Assembly: GCA_903857795.1 (NCBI GenBank)
Contig: CAIOGM010000022.1
Location: forward strand, 1-50,428
Direction of reading: 5' to 3'
Length of the DNA: 50,428 bases
From: an uncultured Geobacter sp.
GTDB taxonomy: Bacteria; Desulfobacterota; Desulfuromonadia; Geobacterales; CAIOGM01
A program made the position numbers and the translations under genes. Position 1 is the first letter of the stretch; each line of letters begins with the position of its first letter. This document shows positions 1 to 8,014 of the stretch, one piece after another. The notes under the pieces are model-generated. The model saw nothing but the letters and a program-made list of their open reading frames with translations. It ran no database searches and had not been told where the DNA came from.

Positions 1-29
1 AGAGCCGATCATTCACCGTTACGTTCCTC

Positions 30-112
30 CCCTTTCAAGGGGGAGGTCAGGAGGGGGATGGGGAACTCTTCGTACTAAACCCATCCCCACCCCAGCCCTC
101 CCCTTGAAAGGG
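30..112. repeat. Long imperfect inverted repeat, intergenic
   Basis: Two 33-base arms (30-62 and 80-112) are near reverse complements of one another around an unpaired centre of about 17 bases. Each arm also contains a small palindrome of the CCTCCCC/GGGGAGG type. No gene overlaps it. Related C-rich/G-rich hairpins recur at 34790-34866 and 50077-50105, so it looks like a dispersed intergenic repeat family rather than a single terminator. Confidence 0.7.
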
Positions 113-164
113 AGGGAGCTATAACCAACATTAAACAATTCCCCCAAAAACAATATCTGAAATA

Positions 165-377
165 CTATAAAATATCTCCCCGCTGAACGTAGTACATGTG
201 CCAGCCGGGACCAAAATGTTCGCGCATTTCATAGACGCCTGAACCTACCGGATTGACGTCGCCAAGGTTACCGCATTGCGCTTTATCAAGGCGACGGCTC
301 AGACGCAGTCGGGTTGTACTATCTTTGAGTGCGTCAAGCCATGCGTCAAATTCAGGAAGAGTCTTCACCGTAATCAT
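165..377 (-). pseudogene. Truncated HigB/RelE-superfamily toxin
   Basis: The reading frame starts with ATG at 377 and gives about 70 residues: MITVKTLPEFDAW, then a middle ending GPGWHMYYVQRGDIL. This matches the N-terminal two thirds of the 'addiction module killer' HigB-like family in the RelE superfamily, mRNA interferases of roughly 100 residues. The frame stops just where the family's final strand and LGGGDK-like tail should follow. The stop is followed by repeat-rich DNA, and no antitoxin gene is visible downstream. The TTG further upstream (413) has no ribosome-binding site. I read it as a decayed toxin that lost its C-terminus and partner; loss of activity is inferred. Confidence 0.6.
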
Positions 378-473
378 GGGCTGTATTGTAATCGACCGAT
401 TACAGCAAGACAAGAAGATTATTGCCGCATTTCCCTGCTTACCTCATCGCCTGGAGGATCGTCCGTGTAATCC

Positions 474-493
474 GGGCGCGGCATGCCGCGCCC
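474..493. repeat. 20-bp perfect palindrome, REP-like
   Basis: GGGCGCGGCATGCCGCGCCC is its own reverse complement and is followed by CTAC. The same plan, GGGCG-NN-GCATGC-NN-CGCCC followed by CTAC, recurs at 45312-45331 with different bases at the NN positions. This suggests a dispersed palindromic element. The rest of 414-606 shows no gene. Confidence 0.6.
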
Positions 494-606
494 CTACGGA
501 TTCCTGTTGTTTGCTACTTGGTCAATCGGCTCGTCCCTCACTCTCTTCTCCCCAGGCTTTCCTTCGTGAAACTTCGTCTCCTTGTGGATAATTTTTTCAC
601 CTGCCA

Positions 607-636
607 TTGACTGGACAGAGCCCGGAAGGGTATAGT
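607..636 (+). promoter_or_regulatory. Sigma-70 type promoter for the hydrolase/coaBC genes
   Basis: TTGACT and TATAGT are separated by 18 bases. The predicted transcription start is near 643, about 20 bases before the ATG at 665. Confidence 0.55.
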
Positions 637-664
637 GCCGAAAAAATCGGAAACAGGAGGAATC

Positions 665-1291
665 ATGATCTTCGAAATCATCGTGGTCGGTCATCTGGGG
701 GTCAACTGTTTCGTTGTGGGGTGTGAAAAGAGCGGTGTCGGGGTGGTGGTCGACCCGGGGGCCGACGGGGAGGAGATCCTTGCGGTAGTCGCGAAACATG
801 GCCTGAAGATCGAAAAGATCATCAATACCCACGGCCATTTCGACCATATCGGCGCCAACAAGCTGCTCAAAGATACCACGGGAGCGGAGCTGCTCATTCA
901 CGACCGCGATACCCCTTACCTCTCCCGGGCCGCAGAGGTGGCGACTATGTATGGCCTCAAGGCCGACAACTCCCCGCTGCCGGACCGGTTTCTCACCGAC
1001 GGGCTGGAGCTGCTCTTCGGGGAGTGCCGGATGATCGTCCTCCATACTCCCGGGCATACACCGGGCGGCTGCTGTCTCTATTTCCCCGAAGAGGGGAAGG
1101 TGATCACCGGCGACACCCTCTTCGCCGAGTCCGTCGGACGGACCGACCTCCCCGGCGGCTCCGCCGAACTCCTCATCGACTCCATCCGGAACAGACTTCT
1201 GCCGCTTCCCGATGAGACGCTGGTCTATCCCGGCCACGGTCCGGAGAGCAGCATCGGCCACGAAAAAAGACATAACCCGTATCTGGGGTAG
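665..1291 (+). CDS. Metallo-beta-lactamase-fold hydrolase (glyoxalase II-like)
   Basis: A 208-residue cytoplasmic hydrolase of the YcbL/GloB-like branch. The metal-binding motif is THGHFDHIG near residue 59, followed by TPGHTPGG, GDTLF and YPGHGPESSIGHEKRHNPYL at the end, which together supply the His and Asp ligands of a dinuclear metal centre. It is shorter than true glyoxalase II (about 250 residues), so the natural thioester or other substrate cannot be named. The ATG at 665 is chosen because AGGAGG lies just upstream and the conserved fold starts there; an upstream GTG adds only unconserved residues. coaBC follows 9 bases later, so the two are probably co-transcribed. Confidence 0.85.
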   Translation: MIFEIIVVGHLGVNCFVVGCEKSGVGVVVDPGADGEEILAVVAKHGLKIEKIINTHGHFDHIGANKLLKDTTGAELLIHDRDTPYLSRAAEVATMYGLKADNSPLPDRFLTDGLELLFGECRMIVLHTPGHTPGGCCLYFPEEGKVITGDTLFAESVGRTDLPGGSAELLIDSIRNRLLPLPDETLVYPGHGPESSIGHEKRHNPYLG

Positions 1292-1300
1292 GGGGGAGAG

Positions 1301-2545
1301 ATGCTGCACGGTAAAACCATCGTCCTCGGCGTCACCGGCGGCATCGCCGCCTACAAGGCCGTGGAGCTCTTGCGCCTCCTCACCAAGGCGGGGGCCGAAC
1401 TCCATATCATCCTGACCCGGTCGGCCCAGGAGTTCGTCACCCCGCTCACCTTTCAGACCCTCTCCCGCAACCCGGTGCACACCGACCTCTTCAACCTCAT
1501 CAGTGAACAGGAGATCGGCCATATCTCCCTGGCCGACCGGGCCGACCTCTTCCTCATCGCTCCGGCCACGGCCAATGTCATCGGGAAACTGGCCAACGGC
1601 ATCGCCGACGACCTGCTCACCACCACGGTGATGGCCACCAGGGCGCCGGTGCTCCTGGCCCCGGCCATGAACATGAACATGTACCACAACCCTCTCTACC
1701 TGGAGAACGAGGCGCGGCTCCGACGGCACGGCTATCTCTTCGTGGATGCGGTGAAGGGGGCGCTGGCCTGCGGCTGGGAAGGGGAGGGGAAGCTTCAGAC
1801 GCCGGAGGTGATCTTCCAGGAGGCGGTGAAGGCGCTGACCCTGCCGGATCTCGCCGGGGCACGAATCCTCATCACCGCCGGGCCGACCCGGGAAGAGATC
1901 GATCCGGTCCGCTATCTCAGCAACCATTCGTCGGGGAAGATGGGGTACGCCATCGCCCGGGCCGCCTGGCGACGGGGCGCACGGGTGACTCTCATCTCCG
2001 GTCCCACCGCGCTTGCTCCCCCCTGGGGGGTGGAGATGGTGCCGGTGGAGAGCGCCCACCAGATGTACGAGGCGGTCATGGCCCGAGTCGGGGAGTGCGA
2101 TGTGGTCATCAAGGCTGCGGCTGTGGCCGATTATCGTCCCCTGCTTCGCGCCGAAGAGAAGCTCAAGAAGCAGGGAGAGGCCATGACCCTGGAGCTGGTG
2201 AAGAACCGGGATATCCTGACGGAGCTGGGGCACCAGAAGGGAGAGCGGTTGCTGCTGGTGGGGTTCGCTGCGGAGACTTCGGAGCTCCTGACCAATGCCC
2301 GAAAGAAGCTGGCGGCAAAAAACCTGGACCTGCTGGTGGCCAATGACGTCACTCAGGAGGGGGCCGGCTTCTCGGTTGACACCAACATCGTCCGGTTGCT
2401 GCACCGGGATGGCCGGATCGAAGAGCCGGGACTCCTCACCAAGGAGGCCGTGGCCAACCTGATCCTGGATCGGGTGGCGGAGTTACAAAGGGTAAAGGAG
2501 GCATGCCATGGGACCATTGGCGCTGAAGCTGGAAGAGCGGTATAG
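1301..2545 (+). CDS. coaBC: Bifunctional phosphopantothenoylcysteine decarboxylase / phosphopantothenate-cysteine ligase
   Basis: This 414-residue protein joins cysteine to 4'-phosphopantothenate (CoaB half) and decarboxylates the product (CoaC half), two successive steps of coenzyme A synthesis. The FMN-dependent CoaC half shows GVTGGIAAYKA at the N-terminus, PATANVIGKLANGIADD, the APAMNMNMY catalytic segment and ACGWEGEGKL. The ligase half starts near residue 190 with ITAGPTREEIDPVRYLSNHS. The length is slightly above the usual 400. The extra C-terminal residues (about HGTIGAEAGRAV) are read from DNA that also encodes the start of the next gene, an overlap of 38 bases, so the tail is probably dispensable. 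Confidence 0.95.
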   Translation: MLHGKTIVLGVTGGIAAYKAVELLRLLTKAGAELHIILTRSAQEFVTPLTFQTLSRNPVHTDLFNLISEQEIGHISLADRADLFLIAPATANVIGKLANGIADDLLTTTVMATRAPVLLAPAMNMNMYHNPLYLENEARLRRHGYLFVDAVKGALACGWEGEGKLQTPEVIFQEAVKALTLPDLAGARILITAGPTREEIDPVRYLSNHSSGKMGYAIARAAWRRGARVTLISGPTALAPPWGVEMVPVESAHQMYEAVMARVGECDVVIKAAAVADYRPLLRAEEKLKKQGEAMTLELVKNRDILTELGHQKGERLLLVGFAAETSELLTNARKKLAAKNLDLLVANDVTQEGAGFSVDTNIVRLLHRDGRIEEPGLLTKEAVANLILDRVAELQRVKEACHGTIGAEAGRAV

Positions 2546-3089
2546 CTACGGAGATTACCTCGCCTGGGATGACGGAGAGCGGTGGGAGTTGATCGACGGG
2601 ATCGCCTACAACATGTCGCCGGCGCCCAATCGACGGCATCAGGGGATATCCATGGAGCTCTCCGCGCAGTTCCACAGCTATCTCCGGGACAAACCGTGCA
2701 AGGCGTACCACGCCCCCTTTGATGTCCGTCTCCCCGAAGGGGATGAGGCCGATGAGGAGACTTTCACCGTCGTCCAGCCCGACCTGGTAGTCGTCTGTGA
2801 CCCGGATAAGCTGGATGACAAGGGGTGCCGGGGAGCGCCGGACCTGGTGGTGGAGATCCTCTCCCCTTCCACCTCAGGGAGGGACCTGAAGCTGAAGTTC
2901 AACCTTTATGAGCGGCGGGGGGTGCGGGAGTACTGGATTGTGGACCCAACCGGCGGGACGGTGATGGTGTTCATCCTGGGAGATAATGGCGGCTACGGCC
3001 GCCCGGAGCTCTACACCGCAGAAGAGAAGGCGCCCGTGGGGATCTTTCCGGATCTCGTCATCGACCTGGGACCGGTTTTTGACGCGTAG
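2508..3089 (+). CDS. Uma2 family (DUF820) PD-(D/E)XK nuclease-fold protein
   Basis: A 193-residue protein of the Uma2/DUF820 family. It has the usual N-terminal segment ERYSYGDYLAWDDGERWELIDG and the nuclease-like core PDLVVEILSPSTSGRDLKLK, which carries the acidic residues and lysine of the PD-(D/E)XK fold, followed by YERRGVREYWIVDP. The family is common in cyanobacteria and other environmental bacteria, and its cellular role is not established. AAAGGAGG upstream of the ATG marks the start even though it lies inside coaBC. Nothing suggests a functional link to CoA synthesis; it may be an acquired gene that uses the coaBC transcript. Confidence 0.85.
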   Translation: MGPLALKLEERYSYGDYLAWDDGERWELIDGIAYNMSPAPNRRHQGISMELSAQFHSYLRDKPCKAYHAPFDVRLPEGDEADEETFTVVQPDLVVVCDPDKLDDKGCRGAPDLVVEILSPSTSGRDLKLKFNLYERRGVREYWIVDPTGGTVMVFILGDNGGYGRPELYTAEEKAPVGIFPDLVIDLGPVFDA

Positions 3090-3091
3090 CC

Positions 3092-4057
3092 TCAGATCAG
3101 GATCGGGCCCCGCTTCTTCCTGACCCGCTTGAGCGCCAGCGGCTGCTCATCTTCGGCGGAGAGGATCTCCAGCAGGTTGTGGGGTTCCCAGATGGCGCTC
3201 CTGAGCCGCGGTTTCAGCTCCTTGAGCTGCTCCAACGCCTGCTTCTTGGTGATCTTCCTGGTCAGGTATCGGGTCCTGAAATTCCTCCGGACCACCTCGG
3301 CGGCGGCCAACGCCTGCTCTCCCGTCGGGTCGGCGCGGAAGCAACGGGACTCTTCCTGCTCCGACAGGAAGTCGAAGAGCGCCTCGCGGGTCAGGGCCAT
3401 GTACTCCTCCCGGTCGGTTTCCGTGAGGGGATAGCGCGAGGCCCCGGTGAGGGAGCGGCTCACCTGCTGCCACTTCTCGAAGCGGCTCAGGAGGAGGATG
3501 GAGTTGAAGATCCGTTTGTTGGTGCCGAAGGAGAAGAGGGTGTCGGAGAGGACCCGGCTCAACAGGAGATCGTTCTCCCGGAAATGTTCCTTGGCCACCT
3601 TCTTGCCGATCTCCCAGATCTCCCGCTCCACGAAGGTCTCGAAGCGCATCTCCCAGTAGGTATGCTTGAGGGTGAGGCTGGAAAAACTCATCATCAGCTT
3701 GTACGGGACGTAGTAGTTGTGGGCGATGGTGTCGGCGGCCAGGTGGGAGAGGTAGCCGTAGGCGCAGGAGCGCTGAGCGTCGCTCTCGGCGCCCCGGAGG
3801 ACTTTGAGCCCCATCTGCCACCGGTGACAGTGGAGGAGGTAGTGGGTGAATTTTTTGCCGATGGTGATGTCGGCGGCGATGCAGCCGTAGAGGTAATCGA
3901 AGGGGTAGGCGCCGATGATGGCGGCTACGGAAGGGCGGATCGCCGAGAGATTTGCCAGGACCGCGGAGCCGAGCTGCAGGTGAACACCGCTCCCCCAGGC
4001 GAGGGCGTCGGGGGGGAAGAGCAGAAGCGCCCCGAGGGCGCAGAAGAGAGTGAACAT
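3092..4057 (-). CDS. Zinc-dependent phospholipase C family protein, exported
   Basis: A 321-residue protein with an N-terminal signal peptide (MFTLFCALGALLLFPPDALA) followed directly by WGSGVHLQLG. In bacterial zinc phospholipases C of the alpha-toxin family the mature N-terminal Trp is itself a zinc ligand, and here Trp falls exactly at the predicted cleavage site. Further candidate ligands lie in DYLYGCIAADITIGKKF, HYLLHCHRW and YGYLSHLAADTIAHN. It is probably a periplasmic or secreted hydrolase or a metal-binding relative; the substrate is not predictable. The ATG at 4057 gives a proper signal peptide, whereas longer versions add an unconserved Arg/Pro-rich stretch. It is convergent with the Uma2 gene, with stops 3 bases apart. 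Confidence 0.8.
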   Translation of the reverse strand: MFTLFCALGALLLFPPDALAWGSGVHLQLGSAVLANLSAIRPSVAAIIGAYPFDYLYGCIAADITIGKKFTHYLLHCHRWQMGLKVLRGAESDAQRSCAYGYLSHLAADTIAHNYYVPYKLMMSFSSLTLKHTYWEMRFETFVEREIWEIGKKVAKEHFRENDLLLSRVLSDTLFSFGTNKRIFNSILLLSRFEKWQQVSRSLTGASRYPLTETDREEYMALTREALFDFLSEQEESRCFRADPTGEQALAAAEVVRRNFRTRYLTRKITKKQALEQLKELKPRLRSAIWEPHNLLEILSAEDEQPLALKRVRKKRGPILI

Positions 4058-4104
4058 AGGTCGGTACGGTATTCCATCGTGACAGAAATGTAAAGAGGTA
4101 CTCC

Positions 4105-4875
4105 ATGAACACCACCGAAACGCTGGAACTGATCGCCTCACTGGAAGGGTATCTGCACGATCTCCGGGATTCGGGGGTCGACGGGCTTCCTCTTGGGGCT
4201 GCTGTCGCGGCAATCGCGCTCCCTGATGCAGTACCGGCGGCGCACTCTCCCGCTCTCCCGCCGGTGGCGGCCGACTCCGAGTCTCCCGTCGGTTTCGTGG
4301 CCGAGGGAGCGATCCATGGGCTCGACGCCGTCCGGGAAGAGCTTGGGGAGTGCCATCGCTGCCGACTCGGCGACACCCGGACCACCCTGGTCTTCGGGAC
4401 GGGGAACCCCAGGGCGCGGCTCGTCTTTGTCGGGGAGGCCCCCGGCGGTGACGAGGATCGCCAGGGGATTCCGTTCGTGGGTGAGGCGGGGCAGCTCCTC
4501 ACGAAGATCATCCAGGCTATGGGGTATGGCCGGGACGAGATCTACATCTGCAACGTGCTCAAATGCCGCCCCCCCCAGAACCGTAATCCCCAGGCCGACG
4601 AGATCGAGCAGTGTCACCCCTTCCTGCTCAAGCAGCTCCGGGCCATCGGGCCGGAGGTCATCGTGGCCCTGGGGAGCTTCGCCGCCCAGACCCTGCTCAA
4701 GAGCAAGGAGCCGATCTCCAAACTCCGCGGCGTGTTTCATGATTATCATGGCATCCCGCTCATGCCGACCTTTCATCCTGCCTACCTGCTCCGGAATCCG
4801 GGGGCGAAACGGGAGGTCTGGGATGACATGCAGAAGGTGATGAAACGGCTGGGGAGCCAAGGGGGCAAGGGATAG
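4105..4875 (+). CDS. Type-4 uracil-DNA glycosylase, iron-sulfur
   Basis: This 256-residue repair enzyme removes uracil from DNA. The core shows CHRCRLGDTRTTLVFG near residue 77, GEAPGGDEDRQGIPFVGEAG, the NVLKCRPPQNRNP motif, EQCHPFL and TFHPAYLLRNP. The four cysteines in CHRC, KCRPP and EQCHP are those that hold the 4Fe-4S cluster in family 4. Residues 1-75 form a low-conservation Ala/Pro-rich extension often found in bacterial members. It diverges from the phospholipase-like gene, 47 bases apart. Confidence 0.92.
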   Translation: MNTTETLELIASLEGYLHDLRDSGVDGLPLGAAVAAIALPDAVPAAHSPALPPVAADSESPVGFVAEGAIHGLDAVREELGECHRCRLGDTRTTLVFGTGNPRARLVFVGEAPGGDEDRQGIPFVGEAGQLLTKIIQAMGYGRDEIYICNVLKCRPPQNRNPQADEIEQCHPFLLKQLRAIGPEVIVALGSFAAQTLLKSKEPISKLRGVFHDYHGIPLMPTFHPAYLLRNPGAKREVWDDMQKVMKRLGSQGGKG

Positions 4876-4921
4876 CTTCGTGATGATGGGCTTGGTTACG
4901 GCTGGGGATCACTGCCCCCGG

Positions 4922-6064
4922 CTAATACTCCGCCAGATCGAGAGCGGTGGTAGCTATCCTCTCCAGCCGTCTCCCCATCAGCTTCTCGATGACCTTGAAA
5001 TGCGCCGTCTCCTCGGGGGAGAGCAATGTTATGGCGACTCCGGTGCTCTCTGCCCGACCGGTTCTCCCGATGCGGTGGATGAAGTCGGCCGGTGAGCGGG
5101 GGAGTTCGTAGTTGACGACATGGGGCAGAGAGTCTATATCGATGCCGCGGGCGGCCAGGTCGGTGGCCACCAGTACCCGTAAGGCCCCGGTTTTAAATGC
5201 GGCCAGGGTGGCCGTCCGTCCCCCCTGGCTCATGCCGCCATGAAAAGTCGCGGCGCTGATCCCGTTGCTGAGCAGTTTCTTGACCACATTGTCGGCCCGC
5301 CTTTGCGATGCGGTGAAGACCAGCAGCTGTCGCCACTCATTGTTCTTGATCAGGTAGCGGAGCAGGGGCCCCTTGCGTGGCTGATCCACCAGATAAATCT
5401 GCTGCTCGATCCGTTCCGGCGCCGCTATCTCTTCCTTGATCACAATCTCCAGCGGATCGTGCAGCAACGTACGTGCCAGTTGCCGGACCTCCTCACCGAA
5501 GGTGGCGGAAAACAGCAGATTCTGCCGTTTTTTCGGAAGGAGCGCCAGGATGCTCCCCAGCTCATCCTGAAAACCGTGCTCCAGCAGCTTGTCGGCCTCA
5601 TCCAGCACCAGCAGGGCAACCGCCGACAACCGCACGCTGCTCTTGGCTACCAGATCGAGCAGTCGGCCGGGGGTGGCGATCAGCAACTCCGCGCCGTGCA
5701 GATCGATCATCTGCGGGTTGATGGCGACTCCGCCAAATACCGCGGCGGTTTTGACCCTGGGGGTAAGCTGTTGACCCAACTGCCGCACCACTTCGCCGAT
5801 CTGGGCGGCCAACTCCCTGGTGGGAACCAGGATCAGAGCCTTGAGAGTTCGCCGCTTGCCGGTTTCTATGGATTGAGTGAGCTGCAGGAGCGGCAGGGCA
5901 AAGCTTGCGGTTTTACCGGAACCGCTCCTGGCGATGGCCAGCAGGTCTCTCCCCTGCAAGATGGCGGGAATGGCCTGGCTCTGAATCGGATACGGAGCGT
6001 CGAACTTCTGCAGAGCTACTGCCCGCTGTAACTCCCCGGTTAAGCCGAGGGATGAAAATGTCAT
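4922..6064 (-). CDS. DEAD-box ATP-dependent RNA helicase, RhlE-like
   Basis: A 380-residue RNA helicase containing just the two RecA-like domains and almost no C-terminal tail. It shows the Q motif region (PYPIQSQAIPAIL), Walker A as ARSGSGKTA, PTRELA, TPGRLLD, VLDEADKLLEHGF, FSATFG, FHGGMSQGGR, VATDLAARGIDI and HRIGRTGRA. The usual AQTGSGKT is changed to ARSGSGKT, but the P-loop Lys and Thr are kept. The ATG at 6064 has GAGGAG upstream; an alternative ATG at 6091 adds nine residues with a poorer site. Likely roles are RNA remodelling, ribosome assembly or mRNA turnover. Confidence 0.9.
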   Translation of the reverse strand: MTFSSLGLTGELQRAVALQKFDAPYPIQSQAIPAILQGRDLLAIARSGSGKTASFALPLLQLTQSIETGKRRTLKALILVPTRELAAQIGEVVRQLGQQLTPRVKTAAVFGGVAINPQMIDLHGAELLIATPGRLLDLVAKSSVRLSAVALLVLDEADKLLEHGFQDELGSILALLPKKRQNLLFSATFGEEVRQLARTLLHDPLEIVIKEEIAAPERIEQQIYLVDQPRKGPLLRYLIKNNEWRQLLVFTASQRRADNVVKKLLSNGISAATFHGGMSQGGRTATLAAFKTGALRVLVATDLAARGIDIDSLPHVVNYELPRSPADFIHRIGRTGRAESTGVAITLLSPEETAHFKVIEKLMGRRLERIATTALDLAEY

Positions 6065-6110
6065 GAACGCTCCTCTGCCCTTTTTTGACATCCTTCGATG
6101 GTGCTATCGT

Positions 6111-6815
6111 TCAATCTTTTTTACCAGTGAAAAATCTGATGGCGCTCTGAACGATGGCGAACAGGTCAGGATCTTCGCTACTCAAGGGGCCGCCGTACGA
6201 GTCGAACCCGGGATGGCCCGTGTCGCGCCCCGAACCGGCTGAAGCGTGAACTCTTTCCCGTTCTTGCTCTGCCTCTGCTTTTTTGCGCTGTTCCTGCCTT
6301 TCCTGATCAAGAATCTTTCCCCCCGCTTTCATCCATTCAAAGAGGTGTCTGAGTTCGCCACCGTCGAGCCAGACCCCGTGGTCCCTGCAGCGATTGACGA
6401 TGACGCCGCTCTTTGCCCCGAAATTGACCCGGTTCATGAGCTTTGTGCATACCGGGCATTTGATGTAGGTGATGCCATAGTCATCGGCTCTCACTGCGGC
6501 GTTAATGCTGTCCAGCCGGCTCCTGTTGATGGTGAACACATTGGAGACGGTTGCCTGCATGAGCGCTTCCAGCTCATTAGGGTCAAAAAAGAGCCCCAGG
6601 CACTGTTCGCATCGCTCTATCAGGAACCTTCCGTCTATCTTCAGATCGATGGTTTCCATCCTGATGTCGCACCTTGGGCAGATCCGTTGGGATTCGGATT
6701 CATGGGTCGTATGGTAGTTGACCTCTTTAAGGTCGATGTCATTTCGGCTTCCGCAATAGTCACATCGTATCGAGTCTGGCGGCAGAGGCGCCGAACAGTT
6801 GCTGCAGTTAGCCAT
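6111..6815 (-). CDS. Double TFIIB-type zinc-ribbon protein
   Basis: A 234-residue soluble protein. An N-terminal CxxC/CxxC ribbon (CSNCSAPLPPDSIRCDYCG) is followed by two copies of the zf-TFIIB-like module: CPRCDIRMETI with RCEQCLGLFFDPNEL, and CPVCTKLMNRV with RCRDHGVWLDGGEL. Next come a charged helix (QERQEQRKKAEAEQERER) and a C-terminal hydrophobic segment. The start at 6815 is chosen for GGGAGG just upstream and for beginning at MANCSNC. It follows the SPFH gene by 42 bases on the same strand, so the two are likely co-transcribed and may form a complex. The function is unknown. Confidence 0.75.
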   Translation of the reverse strand: MANCSNCSAPLPPDSIRCDYCGSRNDIDLKEVNYHTTHESESQRICPRCDIRMETIDLKIDGRFLIERCEQCLGLFFDPNELEALMQATVSNVFTINRSRLDSINAAVRADDYGITYIKCPVCTKLMNRVNFGAKSGVIVNRCRDHGVWLDGGELRHLFEWMKAGGKILDQERQEQRKKAEAEQERERVHASAGSGRDTGHPGFDSYGGPLSSEDPDLFAIVQSAIRFFTGKKD

Positions 6816-6857
6816 GTCGCCTCCCATGGAAATGAGGGTGCACCCTGAACGTGATCA

Positions 6858-7967
6858 TCATTGGGGCAACGGTGGCGGTGTTTCATTGAACAGTGTATCG
6901 AATTCGGGAAAAAGCCCGGCCGCGCTCCATCCCTTCATTCCCTGCTTCCAGATGAGGGTTCCTCTGGTTATCGCCCCCTTCGTTATCTCCCCGATGATCG
7001 CATCTTTATCGAAAGGCCCCGTCTGCTTGCCGTCTTTCCCCAGATAATACCTGCACGCTTCTTCCATGGGGGGGGGCAGTGGCGCCGAAGCTGTGTGAGG
7101 CGGTTCCGGTGGGTTCGTTATCATCTTCCCCAATTGGTTCGCCATGGCAAAACCGATCCCCATTCCTACACCGGCCGAAGCCTCTCCCCCCGGGTTCTTT
7201 GCCGCTGCCTCCATGGCAGACGCACTCTGGAATTTGAGATAATTGTCCAGATCGCCGATGATCCCCATGCTGCTCTTTTTGTCCACCGCTTCTTCGACTT
7301 CCGGGGGGAGTGAAATATTCTCCACGAGAAGCTTCGTGACCTCAATCCCGTACTCCATGAATTCGGCTGCAATCTTCCCGGTCAGGAACGCGGAGAGCTC
7401 ATTATAGCTGGCGGCCAGGTCGAGAACCGGGATAGCGCATTCTCCGAGCATGTCGGAAAACCTGGTCACGATCAGGTTCTTCAGTTGTTCGGAGAGTTCC
7501 TCGACGGTGAAGCGTTCGCCCGTTCCGACGATTTCTCGTATGAATTTCGCGGGATCACTCACCTTTACGACATACGTGCCGTATGCCCTCAGCCGTACCG
7601 GCCCGAATTCCGGGTCGCGCAGGGTAACAGGGTTTTTCGTCCCCCACTTGAGGTTGGTAAAATTCCTGGTGTTGATGAAATAGACCTCGGCCTTGAAGGG
7701 ACTGTGGAAGCCGTATTTCCAACCCATCAGGGTTGTGAGGAGCGGGAGGTTGCCGGTTGTCAGTTGATGCTGACCGGAGGTGAACAGGTCGGCAATCTTT
7801 CCCTGGTTCACAAAAACAGCGACCTGGGATTGCCGCACGATCAGTTGCGCGCCGTTCTTGATTTCGTCTTCATACCGTGGAAACCTCCAGACCAGCGTAT
7901 CGCTAGAATCGTCGGTCCATTGGATGATGTCTATCAGTTCTGCTATGGCTTTGTCCCATAATGTCAT
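6858..7967 (-). CDS. SPFH/virion-core-like protein with C-terminal GYF_2 domain
   Basis: A 369-residue protein related to the YdjI/'virion core protein' group of SPFH (Band 7) proteins. Residues 1-250 form the SPFH-like part (VAVFVNQGKIADLF, YFINTRNFTNLKWGT, ENISLPPEVEEAVDKKSSMG). A low-complexity Gly/Ala/Pro linker follows, then a GYF_2-type module (YYLGKDGKQTGPFDKDAI through GTLIWKQGMKGWSAAG). No transmembrane helix is visible. Such proteins oligomerise at membranes or around zinc-ribbon partners, and a double zinc-ribbon gene follows immediately. GGGGAGAG before the ATG supports the start. Confidence 0.8.
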   Translation of the reverse strand: MTLWDKAIAELIDIIQWTDDSSDTLVWRFPRYEDEIKNGAQLIVRQSQVAVFVNQGKIADLFTSGQHQLTTGNLPLLTTLMGWKYGFHSPFKAEVYFINTRNFTNLKWGTKNPVTLRDPEFGPVRLRAYGTYVVKVSDPAKFIREIVGTGERFTVEELSEQLKNLIVTRFSDMLGECAIPVLDLAASYNELSAFLTGKIAAEFMEYGIEVTKLLVENISLPPEVEEAVDKKSSMGIIGDLDNYLKFQSASAMEAAAKNPGGEASAGVGMGIGFAMANQLGKMITNPPEPPHTASAPLPPPMEEACRYYLGKDGKQTGPFDKDAIIGEITKGAITRGTLIWKQGMKGWSAAGLFPEFDTLFNETPPPLPQ

Positions 7968-8014
7968 GGTCTCTCCCCCTGCTCGGAAAGTATGATTCTA
8001 TGTTTAGGATACTG

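Noticed and set aside
494-2404. 636-codon open frame on the minus strand across the hydrolase and coaBC
   Set aside because: It is the antisense of two clear genes. Its His/Gly/Arg/Asp-rich product has no domain and it arises from high G+C codon bias.
3147-4511. 454-codon minus-strand frame across the phospholipase-like and glycosylase genes
   Set aside because: It overlaps well-supported genes in other frames and has a Pro/Arg/Ser-rich product typical of shadow frames.
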